DNA of 27,107 nt from Planctomycetota bacterium. Lineage in GTDB: Bacteria > Planctomycetota > Phycisphaerae > WQYP01. The stretch is taken from contig JAJYZY010000014.1 in NCBI GenBank assembly GCA_021799715.1, forward strand, positions 1 through 27,107, given 5' to 3'. The notes below the pieces were generated by a model. It had not been told where the DNA came from. It searched no databases and saw only the letters and a program-made list of their open reading frames with translations. Every line of letters begins with the position of its first letter. Positions within the stretch are counted from its first letter, which is position 1. Position numbers and translations under genes: made by a program. Positions 17,321 through 25,153 of this stretch are shown here, one piece after another.

Positions 17321-17449
17321 TAATTGCCGCATCCAACAATGACATTCAAGCTGCGGAAATTGGTGGCGTCCTCACAGGTTGTGCGAAATTGCAAACCCAA
17401 TGGACGCGGGTTGAGGATCGCGCCGGTTGCGCGCGGAAAGGATACGTTT

Positions 17450-20068
17450 ATGCCAATGTCTTGGACTCAATGGAAGACGTTTATTGCCACCCATGCGAAA
17501 AGCGCGGCCATGACCGGTGTATTGGTCATTTTTCTCGCGGTCTATATAGCATTAACCCGCAGTCACTATCCTTCCGGGCCCGCGGCTCCGGCCGGTGCCC
17601 ATGTCGTTGCGCCGACCACCGGCGTATTTCATCCTTTCGGATTTCTATACACATCCACGTTTACCACCTTTGAACGCTACGCCCTGTTTGCGGTGTTAGT
17701 TATCGCGCTGGCGGGCCTGGCGTATGCGGTGCTGCTTATGCGCATCATACGCAAGGCGGATCATGGAACCGAAAAGATGCGGGAAGTGGCTCATGCCATC
17801 CGACAAGGCTCGATTGCGTATCTTGGAAGGCAGCGTCGGACTTTACTGCCTTTAATAGTGCTGATCACAATCATTCTCGTCGGCACGGCAAGTTGGACGA
17901 CAGCGGCGGGAGCCAGTCTGCCGATTGGCCGCGGCATTGCCTTTCTCATGGGTTCTCTGTTCTCCATGACAGTGGGCACCATTGGAATGCTCATGGCCAC
18001 AGAGGGAAATGTAGTTGTGGCCGCTGCCGCGCGCCAGGGTTTCGGCAAAGCTCTTCAGCTTGGCTATCGCACGGGAACCGTTACAGGCATGCTGAATGAC
18101 GGGTTGGGATTGCTGGGAGCAACAACCATTTTCATGTACTTTGGTGATCGTGCCCCGGAGGCGCTGCTGGGATTTGGATTTGGCGGAACACTGCTGGCCC
18201 TGTTTATGCGCGTGGGTGGAGGCATTTATACCAAAGCGGCGGATGTCGGTGCCGATCTTGTGGGTAAAGTTGAAAAAGATATCCCGGAGGATGATCCGCG
18301 CAACGCCGCGACAATTGCGGATAATGTTGGCGATAACGTCGGTGATTGTGCCGGTATGGCCGCCGACATTTTTGAAAGTTATGAAGTCACCATGGTCGCA
18401 GCCATGATTCTCGGCTGGGCAAGCTTTGGGCATATTGGAATGCTCTTTCCGCTTCTTGTTCGAGCGGTCGGGGTCTGCTCGGATATGATCGCCACATTCA
18501 GCGTGCGTGCCGCCGGTAAGGGATCGGATAAAGATGCCATGGCCGCGATTAATCGCGGCTATCGCCTCGGGGCAGTCATCAGTACGATTGGTTTTCTTCT
18601 GGTGGGATTTTTCTATCTGCGGTTCGGTGCGGCGGCGATTGCTGAAAATCCGGGTATTAAACATATTCTGGCAACCGCGCCATGGTGGGCTAATTTCGGC
18701 ATCCATGGCCTGGATATGCGCCCGGCCGAGGCCACATTTATCGGGGTGATATTGGCCCTGACGCTGAACTTATCAACGGAATATTTCACCGGTACCCATG
18801 AGCCGCCGGTGGATTCACTGGTTAAGTCCTGTTCGACGGGCCATGCCACCAACATCATCGCCGGCCTCGCGGTGGGCTTGGAAAGCAGCGTCAGTGCCGT
18901 GGTGATTATTGCCTGCTGCCTGACGGTCAGCAGTCTTATTTTCTACGGAACCAACCCGATCTTTGTCGCCTACGGCATCGCCATGGTGGGTATTGGCATG
19001 TTAACGCTAGCCGGTAATACGTTAAGCATGGATGTTTTCGGTCCGGTGGCGGACAACGCCAACGGCATTGGCGAAATGGGTTACGATCCGGAGGAAATGG
19101 GTGCCCAGCAGCACAGTGCCGCCCGGCAGGTCCTTGCGGACCTCGATGCCACCGGCAATACCACTAAAGCTTTAACCAAGGGCGTTGCCATTGGTTCCGC
19201 GGTGATTGCGGCGGTCAGCCTGTACGCGGCATTTATCACGCTCGTGGCAACCGGCGGCGTATCCGATCATGCGCGCATCAGCAATGAGGCGTATAAAGTT
19301 ATTTCCGGAATTATGACCGTAGCAAGTCCGAAACTATTGGTCGGACTGCTGCTCGGCGGGGCGGTGCCATTTCTGTTCAGTTCGATGACCATCCGGGCCG
19401 TGGGACGGGCGGCGTTCTTAATTGTCAAGGAATGTCGCTTGCAGTTTCAGGATGAAAAAATCTGGAGCGGTGAAACCAAACCGGACTATGCCCGCGTGGT
19501 CAATATCTGTACCGCCACCGCGCAGCGGGAACTTATCGGGCCGGGATTTCTCGCGATTCTTTCCCCCATTCTCGTGGGCTTTCTGCTTGGCGTGGTCGCG
19601 CTGGCGGGATTTCTGGCCGGTGCCATTCTTTCCGGACAGTTATTGGCGGTTTTTATGACCAATTCCGGCGGTGCCTGGGATAATGCGAAAAAAACCATCG
19701 AAGACGAACCGCGAAACTTGAAATCCAACTCCGGTAAAGGTTCGGAACGTCATAAAGCTTCCGTTACCGGCGACACCGTGGGTGATCCGCTGAAAGATAC
19801 CGCCGGGCCGGCCATCAATCCATTGCTGAAAGTCATGAACATGGTGGCATTGCTGGCGCTGCCGCTGATGCTGCCCTTTGATGCCTCGCTTTGGACGGCG
19901 GAATCATCGATGCGCAAATCCGTCGTCGTGCATCCATTGAGTCCATATCCCTGGATTGCCGTGACGATTGGCGTATTGGCCATCGCGGTTATCGCATGGG
20001 CCGTGTACCGCTCCAAGCATGAAACCAGGGAAATGGCGGAAATGGAAAAGCAACTTGAATCTGTGTGA
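17450..20068 (+). CDS. hppA: K+-independent type H+-translocating membrane pyrophosphatase
   Basis: 872 residues with about 16-17 hydrophobic segments. It couples hydrolysis of pyrophosphate to proton pumping across the membrane. Catalytic motifs are intact: YTKAADVGADLVGKVEKDIPEDDPRN, DNVGDNVGDCAGMAADIFESYE, DVFGPVADNANGIGEM, and GDTVGDPLKDTAGPAINPLLK near the C-terminus. The sequence GNTTKALTKG (near residue 573) has Lys where K+-dependent enzymes have Ala, which marks the K+-independent, usually H+-pumping, class. The protein is longer than the usual 660-770 residues, with an N-terminal linker after the first helix and an added C-terminal helix and charged tail. The start at 17450 follows AAAGGA; the frame is open upstream to 17324 but that part looks non-coding. 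It probably forms an operon with the nickel transporter. Confidence 0.95.
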   Translation: MPMSWTQWKTFIATHAKSAAMTGVLVIFLAVYIALTRSHYPSGPAAPAGAHVVAPTTGVFHPFGFLYTSTFTTFERYALFAVLVIALAGLAYAVLLMRIIRKADHGTEKMREVAHAIRQGSIAYLGRQRRTLLPLIVLITIILVGTASWTTAAGASLPIGRGIAFLMGSLFSMTVGTIGMLMATEGNVVVAAAARQGFGKALQLGYRTGTVTGMLNDGLGLLGATTIFMYFGDRAPEALLGFGFGGTLLALFMRVGGGIYTKAADVGADLVGKVEKDIPEDDPRNAATIADNVGDNVGDCAGMAADIFESYEVTMVAAMILGWASFGHIGMLFPLLVRAVGVCSDMIATFSVRAAGKGSDKDAMAAINRGYRLGAVISTIGFLLVGFFYLRFGAAAIAENPGIKHILATAPWWANFGIHGLDMRPAEATFIGVILALTLNLSTEYFTGTHEPPVDSLVKSCSTGHATNIIAGLAVGLESSVSAVVIIACCLTVSSLIFYGTNPIFVAYGIAMVGIGMLTLAGNTLSMDVFGPVADNANGIGEMGYDPEEMGAQQHSAARQVLADLDATGNTTKALTKGVAIGSAVIAAVSLYAAFITLVATGGVSDHARISNEAYKVISGIMTVASPKLLVGLLLGGAVPFLFSSMTIRAVGRAAFLIVKECRLQFQDEKIWSGETKPDYARVVNICTATAQRELIGPGFLAILSPILVGFLLGVVALAGFLAGAILSGQLLAVFMTNSGGAWDNAKKTIEDEPRNLKSNSGKGSERHKASVTGDTVGDPLKDTAGPAINPLLKVMNMVALLALPLMLPFDASLWTAESSMRKSVVVHPLSPYPWIAVTIGVLAIAVIAWAVYRSKHETREMAEMEKQLESV

Positions 20069-20100
20069 TGGCATCATCGAGAACAACATGGAGAATAACG

Positions 20101-21171
20101 ATGGATTATAGCCACAACAGCCCCATGCCGTGGTTGCGTCACCGACTTGAGCGTATCACAAGGCACGCTGGAAATTTAAGGCTTCGGGCCGCCGCCCTGG
20201 TGTCGTCCCTGGTGCTGATCGGCTTATTTCTCTGGGCTTTGACGTTTCTGGCCTTTGCCGATAACAGATCACTTTTAGCTCTGGCGGCACTGGCTTTTGT
20301 TTTCGGCCTGCGCCATGCCATGGATGCCGATCATATCGCCGCGATTGACAGTATCACGCGCAAACTTTTATACGATGGCCGACAGCGCGTGTCCGTGGGT
20401 TTAATGTTTTCCCTGGGACATTCCACGGTGGTAATGGGTTTGTCGCTGATGCTGATTCTGAGCGTGCGGCACGTGCGTGAATCTCTGGGGCACCTCATGA
20501 CCTTCGGCGGCATATTTGGCGGGGCGGTGTCGGCGTTGTTGCTTCTGGTGGTGGGTGCGGCCAATCTTGCCGCATTGTGGCGGTCCATCGGCTGCAAGAC
20601 TGAAAACACCGATCAAGCGGCGGCTGGTGATGCGATGCTTCCATCAACCGGCGGATTTTTTACTGCGCTGCTGGGGCGTGTATTAAAACTCGTGGATTGC
20701 AACTGGAAAATCTACGGCATTGGCTTTTTATTCGGCCTGGGTTTTGATACCGCCAGTGAAATCGCCATTCTTGTTATTTCCGCCGGAGCCGCATCGCGCG
20801 GAATGCCTCTGTGGCATTGTCTGTTGTTTCCGTTGTTATTTACAGCCGGAATGACGCTTATTGATACCGTGGATAATATTTTAATTCTCTCGGCGTGCAA
20901 ATGGGCGCTGGCCACGCCGCGCGGGACCCGGTATTACAATGCCGCCATGACACTTACCACCGTGTTGATGGCACTGGGCATCGCCGTCATTGAAGGCTGG
21001 GGTTTGTTTTTACCCGCCGAAACATCTGCTGTTCAGAGCGGCGGATTGATCTCCTGGGTCACGATTCTAAACGATCATTTTGCCGCCATCGGCGCGACAT
21101 TCATCGCCGCCACCGCCTTTATCTGGTTGAGTCTGTGGCTGCTGTATCGCCTTCGAGCCATTCCCGCGTAA
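20101..21171 (+). CDS. NiCoT-family nickel/cobalt transporter (HoxN/NixA-like)
   Basis: 356 residues, polytopic inner-membrane permease. The family signature HX4DH in the second helix is present as RHAMDADHIAAID (His72, Asp77, His78), followed by FSLGHSTVVMG and FGLGFDTASEIAIL, both characteristic of NiCoT proteins that take up Ni2+ and/or Co2+ with high affinity. GGAG precedes the ATG at 20101, 32 nt after the pyrophosphatase stop. An in-frame ATG at 20065 overlapping the pyrophosphatase end is less likely. Being next to the hydrogenase block suggests nickel supply for HypA/HypB; specificity for Ni over Co cannot be read from the sequence. Confidence 0.93.
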   Translation: MDYSHNSPMPWLRHRLERITRHAGNLRLRAAALVSSLVLIGLFLWALTFLAFADNRSLLALAALAFVFGLRHAMDADHIAAIDSITRKLLYDGRQRVSVGLMFSLGHSTVVMGLSLMLILSVRHVRESLGHLMTFGGIFGGAVSALLLLVVGAANLAALWRSIGCKTENTDQAAAGDAMLPSTGGFFTALLGRVLKLVDCNWKIYGIGFLFGLGFDTASEIAILVISAGAASRGMPLWHCLLFPLLFTAGMTLIDTVDNILILSACKWALATPRGTRYYNAAMTLTTVLMALGIAVIEGWGLFLPAETSAVQSGGLISWVTILNDHFAAIGATFIAATAFIWLSLWLLYRLRAIPA

Positions 21172-21185
21172 CGGCCGGTCGCGTG

Positions 21186-21214
21186 ATAATCAGAGCGTGC
21201 CTCGTGGTGATTAT
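21186..21214. terminator. Possible bidirectional terminator hairpin between convergent genes
   Basis: ATAATCA (21186-21192) and TGATTAT (21208-21214) form a 7-bp inverted repeat with a 15-nt loop, in the 39-nt space between the transporter stop and the convergent phosphatase-like stop codon, which the right arm touches. The stem is AT-rich and there is no long T-run, so termination efficiency is doubtful. Confidence 0.35.
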
Positions 21215-22587
21215 TGTCCCTGAAGATCGCCGGCCAGTATGGTTTTGGAAAGCGCAATTGTTCCGTTGGAATTGCGTAATTGCAGTGTGATATGCCGATT
21301 GCCCGGCGGCCCGCCAACGTTAATAAATCCGAAGTTATGTTCAAATACCGGTGCGCCGATTCGTTGGGAATTCGGCCATGCCGTTATTTGGCTTGCGGGA
21401 ATGGGGCGGGCGGCCAGCGATGAACTGGTCAAGTCGTAAAGCGGATACTCATCAAGGCCGTTGGGATTGGCTTTTCGCCGCGTCAATTCACCAAATCGCC
21501 GATGTCCGCTCAAAAAGACAACCCCCGAAACATTATGGCCGAAAATCCAATGAATAAACTTGCGACGTTCCCGCGGGAAATTCCCCCAGCTTTCATGCCC
21601 CGGGTAATCGGCCAGCATCTGGTCGCCATCGACAATGACTTTGAACGTGGCGCTGCTGTGAAGTAAATGTTGTTTTAACCAGCCGAGTTGCCTGGCGCCC
21701 AGCATTTTACCGGGCGTTTTATTCGTCGGGTTAACACGAAAACTCCTGTCATCAAGAAGATAAAAAGCCACGTCGGATATGCGAAAATGACAAAATGTGC
21801 CCAGCGTGGTGCCGCTGCCGTAGGCGGGGTTGGGCCAGAACTGCTCAAAAGCCAGAAACGCATCGTGTTTGAAGACAAACGATGAATCCGAGTGCGGCGT
21901 GCCGAAATCCCGGTCATCCCATGTCGCGTAAACCGGACAAACGCTTAAAAGCTTTCGCAGCCCGCCAAACATACGGGCCTGGTCATAACGGGTTAGTATA
22001 AAATTGTACGCGTGAATATAGGTATATGGAAATCGGCTTAGCCGGCGCGGCAGATAGGCGGTGTTGCCCGCGAAAATAAACGCCTGCGGCTGGAGTTGCG
22101 CCATGCTCCGCCAGATGGCCTTGCCGGGATACACTGCTGTATCCGCGCACGACCCGAAGGCAACGTGCACGGGTTTGTAGGAACCATACGCCGGCACGGT
22201 GTGGATGATGACCAGCGGCGGCGGCAGGGCCAATGGCCGCCCGTTAACCCGAAGTGAAATGCGATAATCATGATCCGGCAGCAGGTCATTCAGTGCGGCG
22301 TTGACGATAAAAGGCGGGGGACCCAATACCGTCGTGCCCATGGCTGATACCTGCTGGCCAGTGGTGACATCAAAGCAACGCACCTTCACGCGATCACTGG
22401 TGCTTAACTGAATCCACACGCGCGCCGAATCAGGTGTGATGCTTCCCACCAGTGGTCCGGCCACTACATGCACCGCCCAGGCGCGCGGCGCTGGTAATGT
22501 GGCAAGCAGAAACGCCGTCAAAACGCCGCAAAAAAGAAATCGAAATGCCCCAGTCAAGGCCAACCTCACAATCCTAACCACTTCCAT
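21211..22587 (-). CDS. Exported PhoD-like phosphatase-family protein with altered metal-ligand motifs
   Basis: 458 residues from the chosen ATG. The N-terminus (RIVRLALTGAFRFLFCGVL then APRAWA) looks like a Sec signal peptide. The N-terminal domain (GPLVGSITPDSARVWIQLS, VRCFDVTTGQ) resembles the Fn3/PhoD N-terminal domain, and the rest follows the PhoD metallophosphatase layout (AFGSCAD, PVYATWDDRDFG, FYLLDDRSFR, GDQMLADYPGHESWG). However the usual GD is AGN, WDDHD is WDDRD, and SGDRH is SGHRR, so the metal ligands appear substituted and it may be inactive or repurposed. The start is uncertain: no clear ribosome-binding site; GTG 22581 or starts a little downstream are possible. The frame is open to 22869 but that part does not look coding. 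Confidence 0.8.
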   Translation of the reverse strand: MEVVRIVRLALTGAFRFLFCGVLTAFLLATLPAPRAWAVHVVAGPLVGSITPDSARVWIQLSTSDRVKVRCFDVTTGQQVSAMGTTVLGPPPFIVNAALNDLLPDHDYRISLRVNGRPLALPPPLVIIHTVPAYGSYKPVHVAFGSCADTAVYPGKAIWRSMAQLQPQAFIFAGNTAYLPRRLSRFPYTYIHAYNFILTRYDQARMFGGLRKLLSVCPVYATWDDRDFGTPHSDSSFVFKHDAFLAFEQFWPNPAYGSGTTLGTFCHFRISDVAFYLLDDRSFRVNPTNKTPGKMLGARQLGWLKQHLLHSSATFKVIVDGDQMLADYPGHESWGNFPRERRKFIHWIFGHNVSGVVFLSGHRRFGELTRRKANPNGLDEYPLYDLTSSSLAARPIPASQITAWPNSQRIGAPVFEHNFGFINVGGPPGNRHITLQLRNSNGTIALSKTILAGDLQGQ

Positions 22588-23002
22588 TGTCCGGCCAGAG
22601 TGGGGAAAAACGCAAGTGGGCGGGAAATTCGGACAATGATGAGACGACCATTCCGGTGGGATTGCGCGTGCCCGTGCTTGGATTAGTCGCGGATGACTGG
22701 GCGGGGAAGTCGAGGTGGTTGCCGAGCGTGACGATGTGGCGCCGACTGCAAACCGCGCGCACAATAGAGTTGCTTTATCCCGATAAATCGTGGATTGGAC
22801 GCGCCACGCCCCGCCTGCGGATATGGCTCCTTGGCCTGGTAAAAATGCCATCAGCGGATTCGGAAGCAAAGGGGATCAAAAGCGCTGGACACCGCCGCCG
22901 AATGCCGCGATGCGAGGTGGTATTGGCCGGCCCAACCGCCTATAATTGTTCCTCTTACGGCCACTTTTTTGTGACCGCAGTTATTGCGGAGGCACTTTGA
23001 TC
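22588..23002. other. Intergenic region between divergent phosphatase-like and SHOCT genes
   Basis: 415 nt without a convincing gene. An open frame on the plus strand (22587-23000) and an extension of the phosphatase-like frame on the minus strand both translate to compositionally odd, domain-free sequence. It should contain promoters for both neighbours. Confidence 0.55.
22941..22946 (+). promoter_or_regulatory. Possible -10 element upstream of the SHOCT gene
   Basis: A perfect TATAAT lies 57 nt before the SHOCT ATG. No good -35 hexamer is found at 15-18 nt spacing, so this is only suggestive. Confidence 0.25.
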
Positions 23003-23236
23003 ATGTGGATGTATGGACCGTGGAATTGGTTCCCGTGGATGATGATTTTTCCCCTGCTGTTTCTGACATTTTTGGTCGTGATGCTGGTATTGATTTTCCG
23101 ACGCGGCGGGCAGGTGTGCGGCCACAATGAAACGCTAGCCAAAGACCATAGCGCCCGGGAAATTCTGGATCAGCGCTATGCCCGCGGAGAAATCAATCAG
23201 CAAGTATATCAGCAAATGAGAAAGGACCTTGAGTAG
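23003..23236 (+). CDS. Small SHOCT-domain membrane protein
   Basis: 77 residues. A tryptophan-rich N-terminus (MWMYGPWNWFPWMM) leads into one membrane helix (about 12-32), a short linker and a C-terminal SHOCT motif (AREILDQRYARGEINQQVYQQMRKDL, about 50-76). SHOCT modules are short two-helix oligomerisation elements found at the ends of many small membrane proteins; no catalytic role is known. The start has GGAGG ten nt upstream. It stands alone between a promoter-like TATAAT and a small hairpin. Confidence 0.85.
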   Translation: MWMYGPWNWFPWMMIFPLLFLTFLVVMLVLIFRRGGQVCGHNETLAKDHSAREILDQRYARGEINQQVYQQMRKDLE

Positions 23237-23297
23237 TCCCTCTCGGCGAATAAGTTGGCGGCCGGGCCAAACCGCAAATGAAGAGCGTAAATGGTTT

Positions 23298-23319
23298 AAC
23301 GATTAAATCGTTGTATTTT
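23298..23319 (+). terminator. Small hairpin followed by a T-rich stretch after the SHOCT gene
   Basis: AACGAT (23298-23303), loop TAA, ATCGTT (23307-23312), then GTATTTT. It could be a weak terminator of the SHOCT transcript or an operator for the methyltransferase gene that starts 26 nt later. The stem is short and AT-rich. Confidence 0.3.
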
Positions 23320-23337
23320 GATATGAGATCAGGATAA

Positions 23338-23952
23338 ATGGAAATGAATCGCAAAGAACATTGGGAAACCGTTTATACCAAAAATAAGGATACCGAAGTC
23401 GGATGGTATCAAGCAGACCCGGAGATATCCTTCAGCCTTATTCAAAAAGCATCGCCGGATCAGGGAAGAGTGATTGATATTGGCGGAGGAACATCCCGGC
23501 TGCCCGAAAAGCTTCTGGATCAAAAATATGAAAAAATTGCCGTGCTGGATATTTCAGCGGCGGCTGTGGCCAGGGCCCAAGCCCGGTTGGCGGAGCGGGC
23601 GGCAAACATCACCTGGATTGTCGCGGATATTACAGAAATCCAGGATGTCGGTGCGTTTGATGTGTGGCACGACCGCGCGGTATTCCATTTTTTATTAAAT
23701 CCGGAAGATCGGAAGCAATACGTGCTGCTTGCGGCACGAACCGTGCCCATCGGTGGTAATCTGATTATCGGCGCATTCGCGCAGGACGGCCCTCCCCGGT
23801 GCAGCGGTTTGGATGTCCGCCGGTATGACGCGGCAAGTTTGGCGGCGGAATTTGGAAACTGTTTTCAAATAGTGGAAGAAAGATCACATCTGCACACCAC
23901 TCCAACCGGTAAGCCGCAACACTTTGTGTTTGTGACACTGCAAAGGATATAA
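23338..23952 (+). CDS. Class I SAM-dependent methyltransferase
   Basis: 204 residues, a small stand-alone Rossmann-fold methyltransferase. The N-terminus (HWETVYTKNKDTEVGWYQADPEISFSLI) is typical of a widespread uncharacterised bacterial group; SAM-binding motif I is VIDIGGGTSRLP (45-56), the acidic motif II residue is in AVLDIS, and motif III/IV lies around ADITEIQDVGAFDVWHDRAVFHFL. The substrate is unknown. A GGATAA stretch stands just before the ATG; ATG 23344 is an equally possible start, since AGGATAAATGGAA precedes it. Confidence 0.88.
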   Translation: MEMNRKEHWETVYTKNKDTEVGWYQADPEISFSLIQKASPDQGRVIDIGGGTSRLPEKLLDQKYEKIAVLDISAAAVARAQARLAERAANITWIVADITEIQDVGAFDVWHDRAVFHFLLNPEDRKQYVLLAARTVPIGGNLIIGAFAQDGPPRCSGLDVRRYDAASLAAEFGNCFQIVEERSHLHTTPTGKPQHFVFVTLQRI

Positions 23953-23983
23953 ACGTGCCACTGCCCCGGCGTAATCTGGTGGC

Positions 23984-23989
23984 TATAAT
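23984..23989 (+). promoter_or_regulatory. Possible -10 element upstream of the TlpA-like gene
   Basis: A perfect TATAAT 61 nt before the ATG at 24051. A poor -35 match (CTGCCC, 23961-23966) stands at 17-nt spacing. This suggests the thioredoxin gene may have its own promoter although it follows the methyltransferase closely. Confidence 0.3.
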
Positions 23990-24050
23990 ATCAACGATGG
24001 CCGGACAATCGTTTCGACCCGGCAGACACTGGTACGAAAGGACTTGCAAT

Positions 24051-24629
24051 ATGGCAACTCAATTCAACCGGCCCTGGCGCAACGGGGGCCTTTTCCTGGC
24101 AACGGCGGCATTGCTGATGGGCTTATTTATCCTGCTGAACTACCAGTCCGGCGTGGCACAGATTGCGGGCAGAACTTCCGGTGCCGCCAAAGGTAGTGCG
24201 CTGGTAATAAACGGCCAACTCCTGGGTGGGGGGCGATTAAATACCGCCAAGTGGAAGGGCAAAGTAATCGTTGTTGATTTCTGGGGGACCTGGTGCCCAT
24301 GGTGTTTGAAAGAAGCGCCTTACATCTCAAAATTGTATAATCAGTACCATCGTCATGGGTTGGAAGTTGTCGGTGTACCGGTACTTTCAACCGCCGCCTC
24401 CGTCCAGAGTTACCGCAAGGCCCATCCCAGTGAAAGCTGGCCGCAGATTTTTGATCACAATCCGGGCAATGGAGCGTTGGCTCAAAGGCTTGGCATCAGC
24501 GGTTTTCCAACCGAATTTATCATCGATCGTCACGGGGTATTGCGGCACATTCTTGTCGGCTATTCTCCGCGCCAGCTTGCGGCCGATGTGCGGAAATTAG
24601 TGACAACACGCGCCGCCGCGCACAATTAA
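24051..24629 (+). CDS. TlpA/ResA-like membrane-anchored thioredoxin
   Basis: 192 residues. One N-terminal membrane segment or uncleaved signal (LFLATAALLMGLFILLNY, about 14-31) places a thioredoxin fold in the periplasm. The active site is GTWCPWCLKE (Cys82, Cys85) and the cis-proline loop is GFPTEFIIDRHG (Pro153). Such proteins reduce or deliver disulfides for cytochrome c maturation or metalloprotein assembly; no cytochrome genes are adjacent, so the partner is open. The start at 24051 follows AAAGGA by nine nt; the frame is open from 23955 but that part lacks a ribosome-binding site. Confidence 0.9.
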   Translation: MATQFNRPWRNGGLFLATAALLMGLFILLNYQSGVAQIAGRTSGAAKGSALVINGQLLGGGRLNTAKWKGKVIVVDFWGTWCPWCLKEAPYISKLYNQYHRHGLEVVGVPVLSTAASVQSYRKAHPSESWPQIFDHNPGNGALAQRLGISGFPTEFIIDRHGVLRHILVGYSPRQLAADVRKLVTTRAAAHN

Positions 24630-25153
24630 GCATAACGGGGGCGGAGAACGGCTGAATTCAAAGTTTTTCACGTTAATATCTGCCGCTGTACTCCACATGG
24701 CTATCAACGGGACATTCTGACCCGGCGTGAATGCCGCGGAATCAGAACGTATTGGCACTTGCCGCATTTTAATAATGCATCACCAGAGGCCGCACAGGTT
24801 ATAAAGCGATCGCAAAGGACACGAATTACACGGATAAATAGGGACGGTTGTAACGTCGCTCCGCGGTCGCAGCGGTGCGCCCGTTGACTTCCACAATTGG
24901 TACAATTCCGCGCGGCACATGGTGGCGTGCTGTGCACCGCCTTCCGCCCCAAAAATCGCCGCGCCACGTTCCGCCGAAGCGGACATTTTAACTTTGGCTA
25001 AATAGCGGACATTTTAACTTTGGCCTGACATCCTCGGCAGGCGGGCTTGACAATTTCGCCGTTGGACGGAACATAGCAGCATCTTTTTCCCGGCGGGGGA
25101 GGCACGCGGTGCATCCGTCACGCCTGAATTCAAGCGGCACGAGGAAACATGTT
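24630..25153. other. Intergenic region with repeat remnants before the sugar transporter
   Basis: 524 nt with no convincing gene. It contains a stretch (about 24813-24840) whose reverse complement reads TTTATCCGTGTAATTCGTGT, a dispersed-repeat type sequence seen in many large bacterial genomes, then GC-rich sequence, then the tandem repeat pair at 24978-25024. It looks like a site of past insertions. Confidence 0.5.
24978..25024. repeat. Tandem pair of 21-bp repeats, insertion-sequence-end-like
   Basis: Two identical 21-bp copies, at 24978-24998 and 25004-25024, period 26 bp; their common core is GCGGACATTTTAACTTTGGC. Short direct repeats with a ~25 bp period are the hallmark of IS21-family termini, where the transposase binds multiple end repeats. 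No istA/istB gene is next to it, so this is at most a remnant or one end. The family assignment is from memory of such ends and is not proved by the sequence. Confidence 0.55.

Larger units (their letters stand above)
16813..17449. other. Divergent intergenic region between hypF and the pyrophosphatase gene
   Basis: 637 nt with no convincing gene: short open frames on both strands have no recognisable domain. It must hold the promoter of the hypF-led block (leftward) and that of the pyrophosphatase-nickel transporter pair (rightward), but I cannot place either with confidence. A weak rightward candidate is TTGCGT (17312-17317), a 17-nt spacer and AACAAT (17335-17340). Several inverted repeats are present and are listed separately. 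Confidence 0.6.

Noticed and set aside
17324..17449. Longer N-terminus for the pyrophosphatase (ATG at 17324)
   Set aside because: The added residues are basic and non-conserved-looking, while ATG 17450 has a clear AAAGGA site and leads directly into the first membrane helix.
22588..22869. Longer N-terminus for the PhoD-like protein
   Set aside because: It would place 94 low-complexity residues before an evident signal peptide.
22587..23000. Plus-strand open frame of 137 codons
   Set aside because: No domain, odd composition, no ribosome-binding site at its start, and it lies across the region where two divergent promoters are expected.
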